Shown here in pieces: positions 51,965 to 64,000 of a DNA stretch of 64,000 nucleotides. Every line of letters begins with the position of its first letter. Position 1 is the first letter of the stretch. The DNA is from Pandoraea anhela. Lineage in GTDB: Bacteria > Pseudomonadota > Gammaproteobacteria > Burkholderiales > Burkholderiaceae. The position numbers were made by a program, and so were the translations under genes. The notes under the pieces were generated by a model, which was not told the DNA's origin, made no database searches, and saw only the letters and a program-made list of their open reading frames with translations. Location of the stretch: assembly GCF_902459655.1 (NCBI RefSeq), contig NZ_CABPSB010000009.1, positions 140,468-204,467 of the forward strand, read 5' to 3'.

Positions 51965-52848
51965 GCCATCTTCCTCAGTTTTTCCGGCACGAGACCTTCG
52001 CTGCGCCACATCAGGCACGCGAGCAGGATCAGGCCGATGACCCCCAGACGCAGCGCTCCTGCGCTGTCCGAGCTGAAATGCAGATAGTCCTTGGCGAACG
52101 GGACCAACGTGTACGCACCCTGCACGACGGCAGTGCCCACGAGCACGCCCCACACGTTGCCGATGCCACCGATCATCAGGAGGGTCCACAGCGCGAACGT
52201 CTCGGACGAGAGCAGGTAATCGGGGCCGGTGAAACTCATGTAATGCGCGTAGAGAGAACCTGCCACGGCGGTGACGGCCGCACTGGTCATCACGGCGCGC
52301 GACTTGAGCGAGCGCAGGTTGTACCCGAAGCAGGCGGCAAGCTTCGGCTCCTCGCGCATCACGCGCAGTGCACGGCCGAACCGACCGTCGGCGAGTCGCT
52401 TCGTCAGCCAGGTGAACCCGATCAGGACTGCCAGAACGAGCGCGAGAAACGCCAGCGAGTCGTAGGGGCGGGGCAGGGTGTCGAAGAGCATCGGAATCGG
52501 GCTGATGCCGTTCGCGCCGCCCGTGAGCCAGCCCTCGTTCGTGGCGACCGTACGCAGGATTTCCGCAACGGCGAGTGTGGCGATGCCCCAGTAGTCGGCG
52601 CCGAGGTGGCGTCCCAACCGGGCGATGCCTGCGCCGAGCGCGACTGCAAGAAGCACCCCGATCGCCATGCCGGTGAGCGCCGAGCCGCCTGCCTGTATCG
52701 TGATGCCGGTGGCATAGGCGCCGAGTCCTGCGAACGCGATGTGGCCGAAGTTGAGCAGGCCGGCATAGCCCGCTTGCAGGTTCAGGCCGAGGGCCATGAT
52801 CCCGTAGATGCCTGCCACGGTGAGCGTGGCGACGATGAATTCAAACAC
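51961..52848 (-). CDS. livM: ABC transporter permease (LivM type)
   Basis: A 295-residue permease with about eight to nine membrane helices. It has the LivM pattern GIMALGLNLQAGYAGLLNFG and the cytoplasmic coupling region RVMREEPKLAACFGYN. The start overlaps livH by 8 bp and the end overlaps livG by 4 bp. Confidence 0.93.
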   Translation of the reverse strand: MFEFIVATLTVAGIYGIMALGLNLQAGYAGLLNFGHIAFAGLGAYATGITIQAGGSALTGMAIGVLLAVALGAGIARLGRHLGADYWGIATLAVAEILRTVATNEGWLTGGANGISPIPMLFDTLPRPYDSLAFLALVLAVLIGFTWLTKRLADGRFGRALRVMREEPKLAACFGYNLRSLKSRAVMTSAAVTAVAGSLYAHYMSFTGPDYLLSSETFALWTLLMIGGIGNVWGVLVGTAVVQGAYTLVPFAKDYLHFSSDSAGALRLGVIGLILLACLMWRSEGLVPEKLRKMA

Positions 52849-53734
52849 GGCGCACCTCGCGATCGAACAGCCCGTACGGTTTGAAGAGCAGCGCCAGCAG
52901 CAGAATGAGGAACGCGCCGGCGTTGATGTAGCCGACGGGCAGGAAGGCGACTGCCTTGCCGAGCATCGGTCCGAAGTTCAGGTTGGTGACGAGTGTTTCC
53001 GTCAGGGCGATCAGCACGGCCCCGGCCACGGCGCCGAGCGGATTGCCGAGCCCGCCGAGGATCGCGGCGGCGAACACCGGCAGCAGCATGTCGTTGCCGA
53101 GTTGCACGTGGGCGCCGGCCGACAGCGCAAGCAGCCCGCCGCCGAGGCCGGCGATGGCGCCGGAGGCGAATGTCACCCCCCGCGTGATCCATTCCGCATT
53201 CAGCCCCGATGCGGCGGCGAGCGACGGGTTTGTCGCCAGCGCGCGCATGGCGCGTCCGGCACGGGTATAGAAGAGGATCGACGCGAACACGACGAGCAGG
53301 GCCAGCGTTGTCGATACGGCATACAACTGCACTTCGGTGATGCGGGCATCGCCGATCACCATCGGTGGCGTGAGCGGCAGATTGAACATCTTCGGGAACG
53401 AGCCGGCGACCCCCTGGCAAACGGCGATGACGAGCATCGAGACGGCAAGCGAGCCGATCATCGCGATGGCCGGGCCGCCGCGCAGCAGCTTGCGAAAAAC
53501 GAGGCGGTGCATCGCCAGCGTGAGTACGCCGATGGCGAGCGCCGCGATGGCGAGCGACACCACCAGCGGCATGCCGAGGGCGAACGTCGCATAGGTGACG
53601 TAGCCGCCGGCCATGGCGTACTGGACATGGGCGATGTTAGGGAACTTGACGAGTCCGTAGACCATGGACAACCCGAGGGCGACCAGAGCCAGGTCGGACG
53701 CGCGCAACAGCGTATCGACGAGAAGTTGGAGCAT
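52841..53734 (-). CDS. livH: ABC transporter permease (LivH type)
   Basis: A 297-residue permease with about eight membrane helices and the LivH pattern SDLALVALGLSMVYGLVKFP; the EAA-like coupling loop is RALATNPSLAAASGLN. The ATG at 53734 is the family start; the frame runs to 53797 with no homology. A 218-bp gap without a gene separates it from the binding-protein gene. Confidence 0.92.
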   Translation of the reverse strand: MLQLLVDTLLRASDLALVALGLSMVYGLVKFPNIAHVQYAMAGGYVTYATFALGMPLVVSLAIAALAIGVLTLAMHRLVFRKLLRGGPAIAMIGSLAVSMLVIAVCQGVAGSFPKMFNLPLTPPMVIGDARITEVQLYAVSTTLALLVVFASILFYTRAGRAMRALATNPSLAAASGLNAEWITRGVTFASGAIAGLGGGLLALSAGAHVQLGNDMLLPVFAAAILGGLGNPLGAVAGAVLIALTETLVTNLNFGPMLGKAVAFLPVGYINAGAFLILLLALLFKPYGLFDREVRRV

Positions 53735-53952
53735 GGAAGGAATCCGCGGTGGTGCGTTGGCGCCGACGTAGGCACCAGGTTGGGGGCGTGTCTTCATGAA
53801 CGTCGCAGTGCATCCGACGGTCGCGCGAGATCGTCGGGCGCGTGGCGGCGGCGGACGTTACCGGCTACGCTTGAAATGGCGTTGCCGGTAGTCGTCGCAT
53901 TCGGACGCCCCCCTGAGACGACCTGATGCCGTGTCAGCGATGTCGGGTGCGA

Positions 53953-55062
53953 TCAGCGCGGCACCACTTTGCCGTCGTACTTGAGTTTCGCGTACGGCGG
54001 GTCGATGCGCTGGCGCTCGGCGTCGAACGAGATCGGGCCGGTCACGCCGGCGAATTGCTTGCCGACCTCTTTGAGGGCGGCCTGAACGGCGGCCGGTTGC
54101 GTCGACTTCGCCTTGTTGATGGCGGCTGCGGTGAGCATGACGGCGTCATAAGCGTAGCCGGTGTACGACGTCTTCGGCGCCTGACCGTACTTCGCCTGGA
54201 ATGCGTCGATGTAGCGCTTGCCGGTCGTGCCCTGAACCGACCCGACTTCCATGCCGAGTTGTCTGTTGGCAATGTTCGCCGGCGTATCCGACAGGCTCAT
54301 CGACAGCAGAATGGCGTACCAGGGCTTCTGCCTCAGGCCGAGTTCGAAGGCTTCACGGTTGAGCACCGCGGATTCCTGACCGTAGGCCGTGTAGATATAA
54401 GCGTCCGGGTTGCTGCGCGAGGCTTGTTGCAGTTCGCGGCGATAGGTCGACTGGCCGGCGGTGTAGAGCAGTTCCGTGGCGACCTTGCCGCCGAGTTTTT
54501 CGAACTCCTCGCGAAAGCCGTGCGCCACGCCCTGGCCGTAGGCGTTGTTCGGCGCGATCAGCGCGACGTTCCGGTAGCCCAGCGCCCAGGCGTCGGCAGC
54601 CGAGAACTGGTTGCCGAGATTTTCCAGACCGATCAGGTTGAACGACGTCGCGCCCAATTCTCTGACCTTCACGCTGGTGCTGGCGATGTTGATGTGCGTC
54701 ACACCTTCCTTCACCAGGTATTGCGCCATCGGCAGCGTGATGCCGGAGGAGTATTCCCCGATCACGACCGGCACCTTGTCGACGGTGGCGAGTTTGCGCG
54801 CGGCGTTCAATGCCGTGGTCGCATTGCCGCCGGAGTCTTCGACGATGACGTCGAACTTCTTGCCCATCACGCCGCCCTGCGCGTTGACCTTCTCGACGGC
54901 GAGGGCGACGGCGCGGCGTACGTCCTCACCGACCGTGGCGTTCGCCCCGGTGAGCGAGAGCACCGCGCCCATATGGACGGTGTCGTCCGCAGCGTGGACG
55001 TGGGATGCAAAAGCGAGCGCGATGGCGCCGGGAACGATCAGCTTACGAACTTTCAATGACAT
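53953..55062 (-). CDS. Periplasmic binding protein of a HAAT-family ABC importer
   Basis: A 369-residue Leu/Ile/Val-binding-type protein (Peripla_BP_6). It has a signal peptide (MSLKVRKLIVPGAIALAFAS to HVHA), then MGAVLSLTGANATVGEDVRR and two lobes. HAAT substrates include branched-chain amino acids, aromatic amino acids, amides and urea; the ligand cannot be told here. GGGGGAAAA precedes the ATG. First gene of the leftward operon, divergent from a GntR regulator. Confidence 0.9.
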   Translation of the reverse strand: MSLKVRKLIVPGAIALAFASHVHAADDTVHMGAVLSLTGANATVGEDVRRAVALAVEKVNAQGGVMGKKFDVIVEDSGGNATTALNAARKLATVDKVPVVIGEYSSGITLPMAQYLVKEGVTHINIASTSVKVRELGATSFNLIGLENLGNQFSAADAWALGYRNVALIAPNNAYGQGVAHGFREEFEKLGGKVATELLYTAGQSTYRRELQQASRSNPDAYIYTAYGQESAVLNREAFELGLRQKPWYAILLSMSLSDTPANIANRQLGMEVGSVQGTTGKRYIDAFQAKYGQAPKTSYTGYAYDAVMLTAAAINKAKSTQPAAVQAALKEVGKQFAGVTGPISFDAERQRIDPPYAKLKYDGKVVPR

Positions 55063-55233
55063 GGTTTTCCCCCGAAAAAAGTCAGTTGAGCTTGCAAGAA
55101 AGTGCGCTTGACCGATGACCGTGCGTCCACATGTCGGCGGCGACGCTCAGGCGAGCGGCCGCCCGACGGCCGTCGCCGCCGAACCTGCTGTCTCCCCTGA
55201 TGGAACCGTTTTGCGCCAGACAAAACCTGGCGA

Positions 55234-55283
55234 TTTTGGATCCAAAATAATATATTGGATCCAATGCTATATGATTGGATCCA
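55234..55283. promoter_or_regulatory. Array of three phased palindromic operators
   Basis: TTTTGGATCCAAAA (55234-55247), ATTGGATCCAAT (55254-55265) and TTGGATCCA (55275-55283). The GGATCC centres are 19 and 20 bp apart, about two helical turns, so all lie on one DNA face. They sit in the divergent region between the binding-protein gene and gntR, and probably bind the GntR/FCD protein as dimers. Confidence 0.8.
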
Positions 55284-55292
55284 GAATCGCAA
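55264..55292 (-). promoter_or_regulatory. Putative promoter of the ABC importer operon
   Basis: Reading leftward: TTGCGA (55292-55287), a 17-bp spacer, TAGCAT (55269-55264). The third operator falls in the spacer and the second at the -10/start region, an arrangement for repression. Confidence 0.45.
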
Positions 55293-55324
55293 TGTGGGTA
55301 AAAAATATGCTCTAATCGCGCCAT

Positions 55325-55996
55325 ATGCGAACCCCCGGACCCCAAGCCCTTCATCAGGCCATCCGCGACACGCTTCGAGACGAGATCTTGAGTGGCGTGC
55401 TTCCGGGTGGATTTCAATTGCGTCAGGAAGCGCTCGCGGAGCGTTTCAATTCGAGCCGTGTGCCGGTGCGTGAAGCGTTACGGCAACTCGAAGCGGAGGG
55501 ATTGGTCACGCACCATCTGAACCGTGGTGCGACGGTGGCGAGCATGAATCTCGAACAGTTGTGCGAGATGCTCGACATCCGTGTGGCGCTCGAATGCCAT
55601 GCAGCCAAGCTGGCCGTGCCCAACATGGCGGAGCGCGATTTTCAGGTAATGGAGCAGATTCTGGCCGATTATTCGGCGTCGGAAGTCGTCTCGGAGTGGG
55701 CCGAGTACAACCGACGTTTCCATCTGGCGCTCTCGGCCCCTGCGAATAACCGGCGTCTGCGGGTGTTGATCGAGGAGTATTGTCTGAATACCGATCGGTA
55801 TTCGCATCTCGCGATGTCGCAAGCCACCGGCAAAGAGAAGCCGCAGCACGATCACTACGAGATTTTGGCGGCATGCCGGCGTCGGGACGTGGCTGCCGTC
55901 GTGGCGATGCTCGAAGCGCACATCCTCACGACCCGCAACGAGATCAAGGCGATGGCCCGCGAGGATCTCGGTTTCCTCTCCCGCGCCGCATTCTGA
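55325..55996 (+). CDS. GntR-family regulator, FCD (FadR) subfamily
   Basis: A 223-residue regulator: winged helix (ALHQAIRDTLRDEILSGVLP; LRQEALAERFNSSRVPVREA; LRQLEAEGLVTHHLNRGATV) and an all-helical FCD ligand domain with metal/ligand residues (RFHLALSAPANN; HYEILAACRRRD). No Shine-Dalgarno is seen and a TCTAAT lies only about 9 nt before the ATG, so the mRNA may be nearly leaderless. It probably controls the ABC importer and itself through the three palindromes. Confidence 0.92.
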   Translation: MRTPGPQALHQAIRDTLRDEILSGVLPGGFQLRQEALAERFNSSRVPVREALRQLEAEGLVTHHLNRGATVASMNLEQLCEMLDIRVALECHAAKLAVPNMAERDFQVMEQILADYSASEVVSEWAEYNRRFHLALSAPANNRRLRVLIEEYCLNTDRYSHLAMSQATGKEKPQHDHYEILAACRRRDVAAVVAMLEAHILTTRNEIKAMAREDLGFLSRAAF

Positions 55997-56096
55997 GCCC
56001 CGCCGCGAGCCGCCGTCGAATCCTTGCGAAAGGCTTGCGACATTTTGCGTTTCACCGCGGCGGCGGGCTCCATCGGCGCAGACAGTCAGTCCGGTC

Positions 56097-56984
56097 TCAC
56101 TCCGGTAAATCCGGCTTGCGCTTCGGCACGTAGTTGCGCCACAGCTTGTCCACGTCCACGGTTTCGGTCGTATATTGCGGACCGTCGTCGGCGATCACCA
56201 TCGATTCCTTCTTGTACTCCTGCCACGGCGGCGGCACCTGCTGGCGATTCATCCAGAAGTGGACGTTTTTCTGCACGCGCGGATCTTCTCTGTTTCGATA
56301 CACCCAACGCAGCTCCGCACCCGTATAAGCGCGGTTTTTCGTCTCTCCCGGCGCGAGGTTGTCGCTGGCGTCGGCGGGCACGTCGACGGAGAAATTCTTG
56401 TTGACGACGGCGTCGATGTCGAGCGAGTCGAGTACGAAATGCACATGCTTGTCGGCCACGCGCGTCGCCCACTCCAGCCCGCCTTTGACCTTTCGGCGAA
56501 CGGCGCTGTTGTCCTGGCCGCCCAGGGCGTTCGAGTACTTTTCATGGTGGCTGAGCGTTTCCCGGAAGGATTGCTCGTCGGCCTCCGGCATCTTCGGCGC
56601 AAGCGCCTGCTCGTTCTTGAGGATACGGAAGTCGTCGATCCGGCATGGCGTCATGCGGGCGCGGAACCGGTAGTCGATGTAGTGCTTGCGACCGATACCG
56701 CCATCGAGGCCTTTCTCGACGCCGTACACGAGATCGCCCTTCTGGAAATTGCGCTTGGGGAACGGCGTCGCGTCCGGCGATGCACTGGTCTCGCCGGGCC
56801 GGGCCCTCGGCGCAGGCCGTGCAGGCAGCGAAGACAGTGCGTGGGGCACATCGCGTGTCGAGGGGGCTGAGGCCGATCCTGTCGGCATCGATTCGTGCGT
56901 CGCGTTCTGGCCGGAATGGGGCGAGATGGCGGAGGTGTCGGCGGCGGGGTAGCCGCTCCGACTTGGGATCTTTGGGTTTGACAT
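56097..56984 (-). CDS. Unrecognised protein, effector-like (295 aa)
   Basis: I do not recognise this protein. The first 95 residues are Ser/Pro/Thr/Ala-rich and disordered (SNPKIPSRSGYPAADTSAIS), with no Sec signal or membrane segment. The rest is a well-formed globular part with many aromatic and charged residues (QKGDLVYGVEKGLDGGIGRK; KHVHFVLDSLDIDAVV; ELRWVYRNREDPRVQ; VHFWMNRQQVPPPW). A flexible, polar N-terminus before a compact domain is typical of type III secreted effectors, but no chaperone or secretion gene is near. The ATG at 56984 is used; the frame is open to 57197. Divergent from the 791-aa gene across a 689-bp repeat-filled region. Confidence 0.7.
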   Translation of the reverse strand: MSNPKIPSRSGYPAADTSAISPHSGQNATHESMPTGSASAPSTRDVPHALSSLPARPAPRARPGETSASPDATPFPKRNFQKGDLVYGVEKGLDGGIGRKHYIDYRFRARMTPCRIDDFRILKNEQALAPKMPEADEQSFRETLSHHEKYSNALGGQDNSAVRRKVKGGLEWATRVADKHVHFVLDSLDIDAVVNKNFSVDVPADASDNLAPGETKNRAYTGAELRWVYRNREDPRVQKNVHFWMNRQQVPPPWQEYKKESMVIADDGPQYTTETVDVDKLWRNYVPKRKPDLPE

Positions 56985-57145
56985 GAAATGACCTAAGCAT
57001 TGTCTGGTGGACGCGTCGAGTTGTAACCGACACGCGCATCGGTCGCCGGCACTGGCGCGAAGCCATGTCGTGTCGACGGAAGCGAGCGCCGGTGCGGCGC
57101 TTGCCGGGTGGTTGCACGCACTGCATGGCGTGGACGATGGACGCG

Positions 57146-57335
57146 TATGCGAGATCGCGCATCGCCGGTTTCGGCCCAAATGCGCGGTGTGTGGCATGTC
57201 CTGCGGGAGGGATCGGAGACGGGCGATGCGCTGCGGTTTTTCGTCAACGCCGCATGCTCGGGAGTCGTGTGCGATCGAGGCGATCGGGATGGGGTTGGCG
57301 CTTCGCAGGCATCACGCCGCGAAGTAGCAGTGAAG
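57146..57335 (+). pseudogene. Decayed copy of the tadA 5' end and its upstream region
   Basis: This segment aligns with 60250-60434 in the same orientation. About 90 bp (57160-57249) are roughly 90% identical, a diverged 39-bp stretch follows, then the part matching tadA codons from the ATGGGG at 57289 (tadA 60393). It stops being tadA-like where the 13-bp minisatellite starts. The reading frame is broken. Confidence 0.75.
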
Positions 57336-57462
57336 CGGCGCAGTGAAGCAAAGCAGTGAAGCAGAGCAGTGAAGCAGAGCAGTGAAGCAGAGCAGTGAAG
57401 CAGAGCAGTGAAGCGAGCCGATATGCGAGCCGATATGCGAGCGCAGACACGAGCGCAGACAC
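57327..57462. repeat. Compound minisatellite
   Basis: Seven copies of a 13-bp unit (GCAGTGAAGCAGA, 57327-57417, first copies degenerate), then two copies of GCGAGCCGATAT (57413-57436), then two copies of GAGCGCAGACAC (57439-57462). Three different units follow one another with no gene. Confidence 0.93.
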
Positions 57463-57673
57463 ATCCCAGGCGGTGCCGTCGTAGTGGGCGACGGAAAGGT
57501 CGTGACATCAGGTTGCGGTCAGTTACCTTTCCTGTGTCCCATTTTACTGGGGACAAAAAAACTGCGAAAACATGGCGTTCGTATCTGGCGTCATCACTTC
57601 CTGATTTCCCGGGATTGAAAAAGCGACCGCGACGTAAGCTCTGCCGCGAGTCCACCCCCCTGGGAGTTTCGAG
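57463..57673. other. Upstream region of the 791-aa gene
   Basis: No gene seen. There is an imperfect hairpin near 57534-57555 (TGTCCC...GGGGACA) followed by A7, and GGGAG 7 nt before the start codon. Confidence 0.45.
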
Positions 57674-61843
<4,170 letters not shown>

Positions 61844-61887
61844 CGGCGGGGCCGCGCGGCCATGCGCGCGGAAAAAGCCGGACACAG

Positions 61888-61928
61888 AAGCACGCCGGGT
61901 CGAATCGACGGCCCGGCGTGCTTTTTTT
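61888..61928 (+). terminator. Terminator after ldcA
   Basis: AAGCACGCCGGG and CCCGGCGTGCTT form a 12-bp stem with a 12-nt loop, followed by T7. Confidence 0.92.
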
Positions 61929-62208
61929 CTTCCCGCAGGAAAGCGTCTAACACGTGTGAAGCGAGCGAATTGCGTGTGTTGAGCACAGCTTGACGGGCGT
62001 TTCAATCAAATTGACAGCGACCGGACGACGACGGCCACCCGCGTGGCGAGGCGTGCCGGCGGGGGATTTCGGGGGCGTCGTGCGCGCACGGCACAGGCGA
62101 CTATATGGTAAAGCGCAGGCTGAATATCTGAATATGGCTATGTTTAGCCCCCCCGTATTTGGCTACACTGCTTCGATCGTTCCGCCATCAGAAGGATGCC
62201 AAGACATC
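61929..62208. other. Upstream region of the ureide cluster
   Basis: No gene seen. An A+T-richer part near 62105-62165 contains TGAATATC-TGAATATG repeats, and a possible -10 (TACACT, 62165) without a good -35. Confidence 0.4.
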
Positions 62209-63153
62209 ATGGCCAGCAACAGCACCAACGCCAAGGATTATCCCCGCGATCTTATCGGCTATGGCCGTCACGTTCCGTTTGCCGACTGGCCGGGGCGTGC
62301 GCGAATCGCCGTACAGTTCGTGCTGAATTACGAGGAAGGCGGTGAGAATTGCGTGCTGCACGGGGATCGCGCGTCCGAGCAGTTCCTGTCCGAGATCATC
62401 GGTGCGGCAGCCTATGAGGCCCGCCACATGAGCATGGAATCCATATACGAGTACGGGTCGCGCGCGGGGGTGTGGCGTATTCTGCGCGAGTTCGAGCGTC
62501 GCGGGTTGCCGCTGACCGTATTCGGCGTGGCGATGGCGATGCAGCGCCACCCGGACGTGACCGCAGCGTTTCAGGAACTCGGGCACGAGATTGCGTGCCA
62601 CGGCTGGCGTTGGATTCACTATCAGAACATGGACGAAGCGACCGAGCGCGAGCATATGCGTATCGCCATCGACATCTTCAAGGAAATGACAGGCAGCGCG
62701 CCGTTGGGTTGGTACACCGGCCGTGACAGCCCGAACACGCGTCGTCTCGTGGTCGAGCAGGGCGGTTTCGTCTACGACGCCGACAACTATGGCGACGATC
62801 TGCCGTTCTGGACGCAGGTGCAGACCAGCAATGGCGACGTAAAACCGCATCTGGTCGTGCCGTATACGCTCGATTCCAACGACATGCGATTCGCGGCGCC
62901 GCAGGGCTTCAACACGGCGGACCACTTCTTCCATTACTTGCGCGACGCATTCGACGTTCTGTACGCCGAGGGCGAGGAAGCGCCGAAGATGCTGTCGATC
63001 GGCATGCATTGCCGCTTGCTGGGGCGTCCCGGCCGTTTCGCGGCGCTTCAGCGGTTCCTCGATCACATCGAGAAACACGACCGCGTGTGGGTGTGCCGAC
63101 GCATCGACGTGGCGCGTCACTGGCAAGAACGTCACCCGTTCGTGGCGACCTGA
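62209..63153 (+). CDS. puuE: Allantoinase PuuE (polysaccharide-deacetylase type)
   Basis: Opens allantoin to allantoate in purine breakdown. The 314-residue protein belongs to the NodB-like deacetylase fold rather than the amidohydrolases: YPRDLIGYGRHVPFADWPG, FVLNYEEGGENCVLHGD, ACHGWRWIHYQNMDEATERE, GWYTGRDSPNTRRLVVEQGG and the C-terminal SIGMHCRLLGRPGR are hallmarks of PuuE. The frame is open to 61990, but homology starts at the ATG at 62209; AAGGA lies unusually far (13 nt) upstream. uraD and alc follow. Confidence 0.95.
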   Translation: MASNSTNAKDYPRDLIGYGRHVPFADWPGRARIAVQFVLNYEEGGENCVLHGDRASEQFLSEIIGAAAYEARHMSMESIYEYGSRAGVWRILREFERRGLPLTVFGVAMAMQRHPDVTAAFQELGHEIACHGWRWIHYQNMDEATEREHMRIAIDIFKEMTGSAPLGWYTGRDSPNTRRLVVEQGGFVYDADNYGDDLPFWTQVQTSNGDVKPHLVVPYTLDSNDMRFAAPQGFNTADHFFHYLRDAFDVLYAEGEEAPKMLSIGMHCRLLGRPGRFAALQRFLDHIEKHDRVWVCRRIDVARHWQERHPFVAT

Positions 63154-63309
63154 TCGACGTCGATCGACAGGTTGAGCGAGAAGCGGTTCGCCGGACTGCC
63201 GTGCCCCCATGGCGCGGTGGACGGCATCGACATTGGAATCCGACAGGCGTCATCGGGCTGCGCGTAGCGCGCGGCGGGGCGCCACCTTTGTTCTCCAGGA
63301 GAGCAGTGA

Positions 63310-63843
63310 ATGAATGCCCCGTTGCCTATGACCCAACGAACCGTAGCCGAGTTGTCGGCGCTGCCGCGCGCCGAGTTCATCGCCGCACTCGACGGCATTT
63401 TCGAGCATTCCCCGTGGGTGGCCGAAGCGGCTTGGGAAGACCGTCCGTTCGCCACCGTCGAGGCGTTGCACGACGCGATGTGTCAGGCCGTCATCGATGC
63501 CGGCGAAGCGCCGCAGCTTGCCCTCATCCGTGCCCACCCGGAGTTGGCGGGCAAAGCGGCGGTGCGTGGCGAGTTGACGGCGGAATCGACGCGTGAGCAG
63601 GCGGGCGCCGGACTGGATCAGTGCAGCGCGCAGGAGTTTGCGCGTCTGACCGAGTTGAACGACGCCTACAAGACCAAGTTCGGCTTTCCTTACATCCTGG
63701 CCGTGCGAGGGCACACGCGCAGCAGCATCATCGAGAACTTCGCGCAGCGGCTGGAGAACAGCCGTGCGGACGAGATCGAAGCGTGCCTTCGCCAGATTTT
63801 CCGTATCGCGGGTTTCCGTTTGCAGGATCTCGTGCGCGACTGA
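63310..63843 (+). CDS. uraD: OHCU decarboxylase
   Basis: Turns 2-oxo-4-hydroxy-4-carboxy-5-ureidoimidazoline into S-allantoin, the last step of urate oxidation. The 177-residue helical protein has the catalytic His in LIRAHPELAGKAA, the substrate-binding FGFPYILAVRGHTR, and SIIENFAQRLENS. AGGAG lies 7 nt before the ATG. Its product is the substrate of PuuE, encoded upstream. The 156-bp gap between them holds no gene. Confidence 0.95.
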   Translation: MNAPLPMTQRTVAELSALPRAEFIAALDGIFEHSPWVAEAAWEDRPFATVEALHDAMCQAVIDAGEAPQLALIRAHPELAGKAAVRGELTAESTREQAGAGLDQCSAQEFARLTELNDAYKTKFGFPYILAVRGHTRSSIIENFAQRLENSRADEIEACLRQIFRIAGFRLQDLVRD

Positions 63844-63924
63844 TCCGCGCGTTGAGCGCCCGGAGGATCGGCGCGACGTAGGATCGACACCGTTTCAGAC
63901 AATACCGAGTATCAAGGAGTTGGC

Positions 63925-64000
63925 ATGGCCCTCGCCCCGCAAGACCCGAACGCACCGGAATTCGTGCGCCGTTACGTCAATCTGGCCGACCCGCGTCTGG
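63925..64000 (+). CDS. alc: Allantoicase, N-terminal fragment (continues outside window)
   Basis: Only 25 codons are visible. They read [18 protein letters not shown] after the start, which matches the N-terminus of allantoicase (allantoate to ureidoglycolate and urea). AAGGAG lies 5 nt before the ATG. The position after puuE and uraD fits the pathway order. Confidence 0.82.
   Translation, partial: MALAPQDPNAPEFVRRYVNLADPRL

Noticed and set aside
57007-57327. 106-codon rightward frame ending at the minisatellite, containing CAVCGMSCG
   Set aside because: It runs through the decayed tadA-like stub in shifting register. The Cys motif also appears upstream of tadA in the right copy and is better explained by the duplicated DNA than by a small protein, though a leader peptide is not excluded.

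Overview
The window is a gene-dense, high-G+C stretch of a beta-proteobacterial chromosome. The order zipA-ligA, glnD/map | rpsB-tsf-pyrH-frr-uppS-cdsA-dxr-rseP-bamA-skp-lpxD-fabZ-lpxA-lpxB-rnhB, ppsR | ppsA, smpB | ratA-rnfH and guaB-guaA is that of Burkholderiaceae. Pandoraea is my best guess at genus, from overall gene content; this is an inference, not a proof.

Region 1 (1-37.4 kb) is almost all core. It runs from the end of zipA through ligA and def, then the leftward rluB-glnD-map block. A long rightward run follows: translation (rpsB, tsf, frr), UMP kinase, lipid carrier and phospholipid synthesis (uppS, cdsA), isoprenoid entry (dxr), envelope proteolysis (rseP), outer-membrane assembly (bamA, skp) and lipid A synthesis (lpxD-fabZ-lpxA-lpxB), ending in rnhB and a SPOUT methyltransferase. 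Many of these genes overlap by ATGA and must be translationally coupled. After a strong bidirectional terminator and an 11-bp tandem repeat come ppsR and ppsA (divergent), an nfeD/SPFH pair, smpB/ratA/rnfH, an EamA transporter, and guaB-(membrane protein)-guaA.

Region 2 (37.4-50.3 kb) is accessory. It holds an Lrp regulator with an aminotransferase and an SDR; a two-gene heavy-metal island (CzcE-like and CopL-like) behind a MerR-type promoter and next to an IS3-family remnant; three LysR regulators each divergent from a target (a fluoroacetate-dehalogenase-like hydrolase, an SDR with a degenerate active site, an MFS exporter); a lone LON-domain protein; and an orphan ParB-like protein.

Region 3 (50.4-56.0 kb) is a complete HAAT/Liv-type ABC importer (J, H, M, G, F) divergent from a GntR/FCD regulator. 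Three phased GGATCC-centred palindromes lie between them.

Region 4 (56.0-61.9 kb) is the oddest part. Two unrecognised, Ser/Pro-rich, effector-like proteins are encoded divergently. The larger one (791 aa) sits between two copies of the tadA 5' region: the left copy is a decayed stub that runs into a compound minisatellite, the right copy leads the intact tadA. An LD-carboxypeptidase gene follows, coupled to tadA.

Region 5 (62.2 kb to the end) starts a purine-ureide catabolic cluster: puuE-type allantoinase, uraD and the first codons of allantoicase.

No tRNA, rRNA, CRISPR array or intact mobile element was seen.
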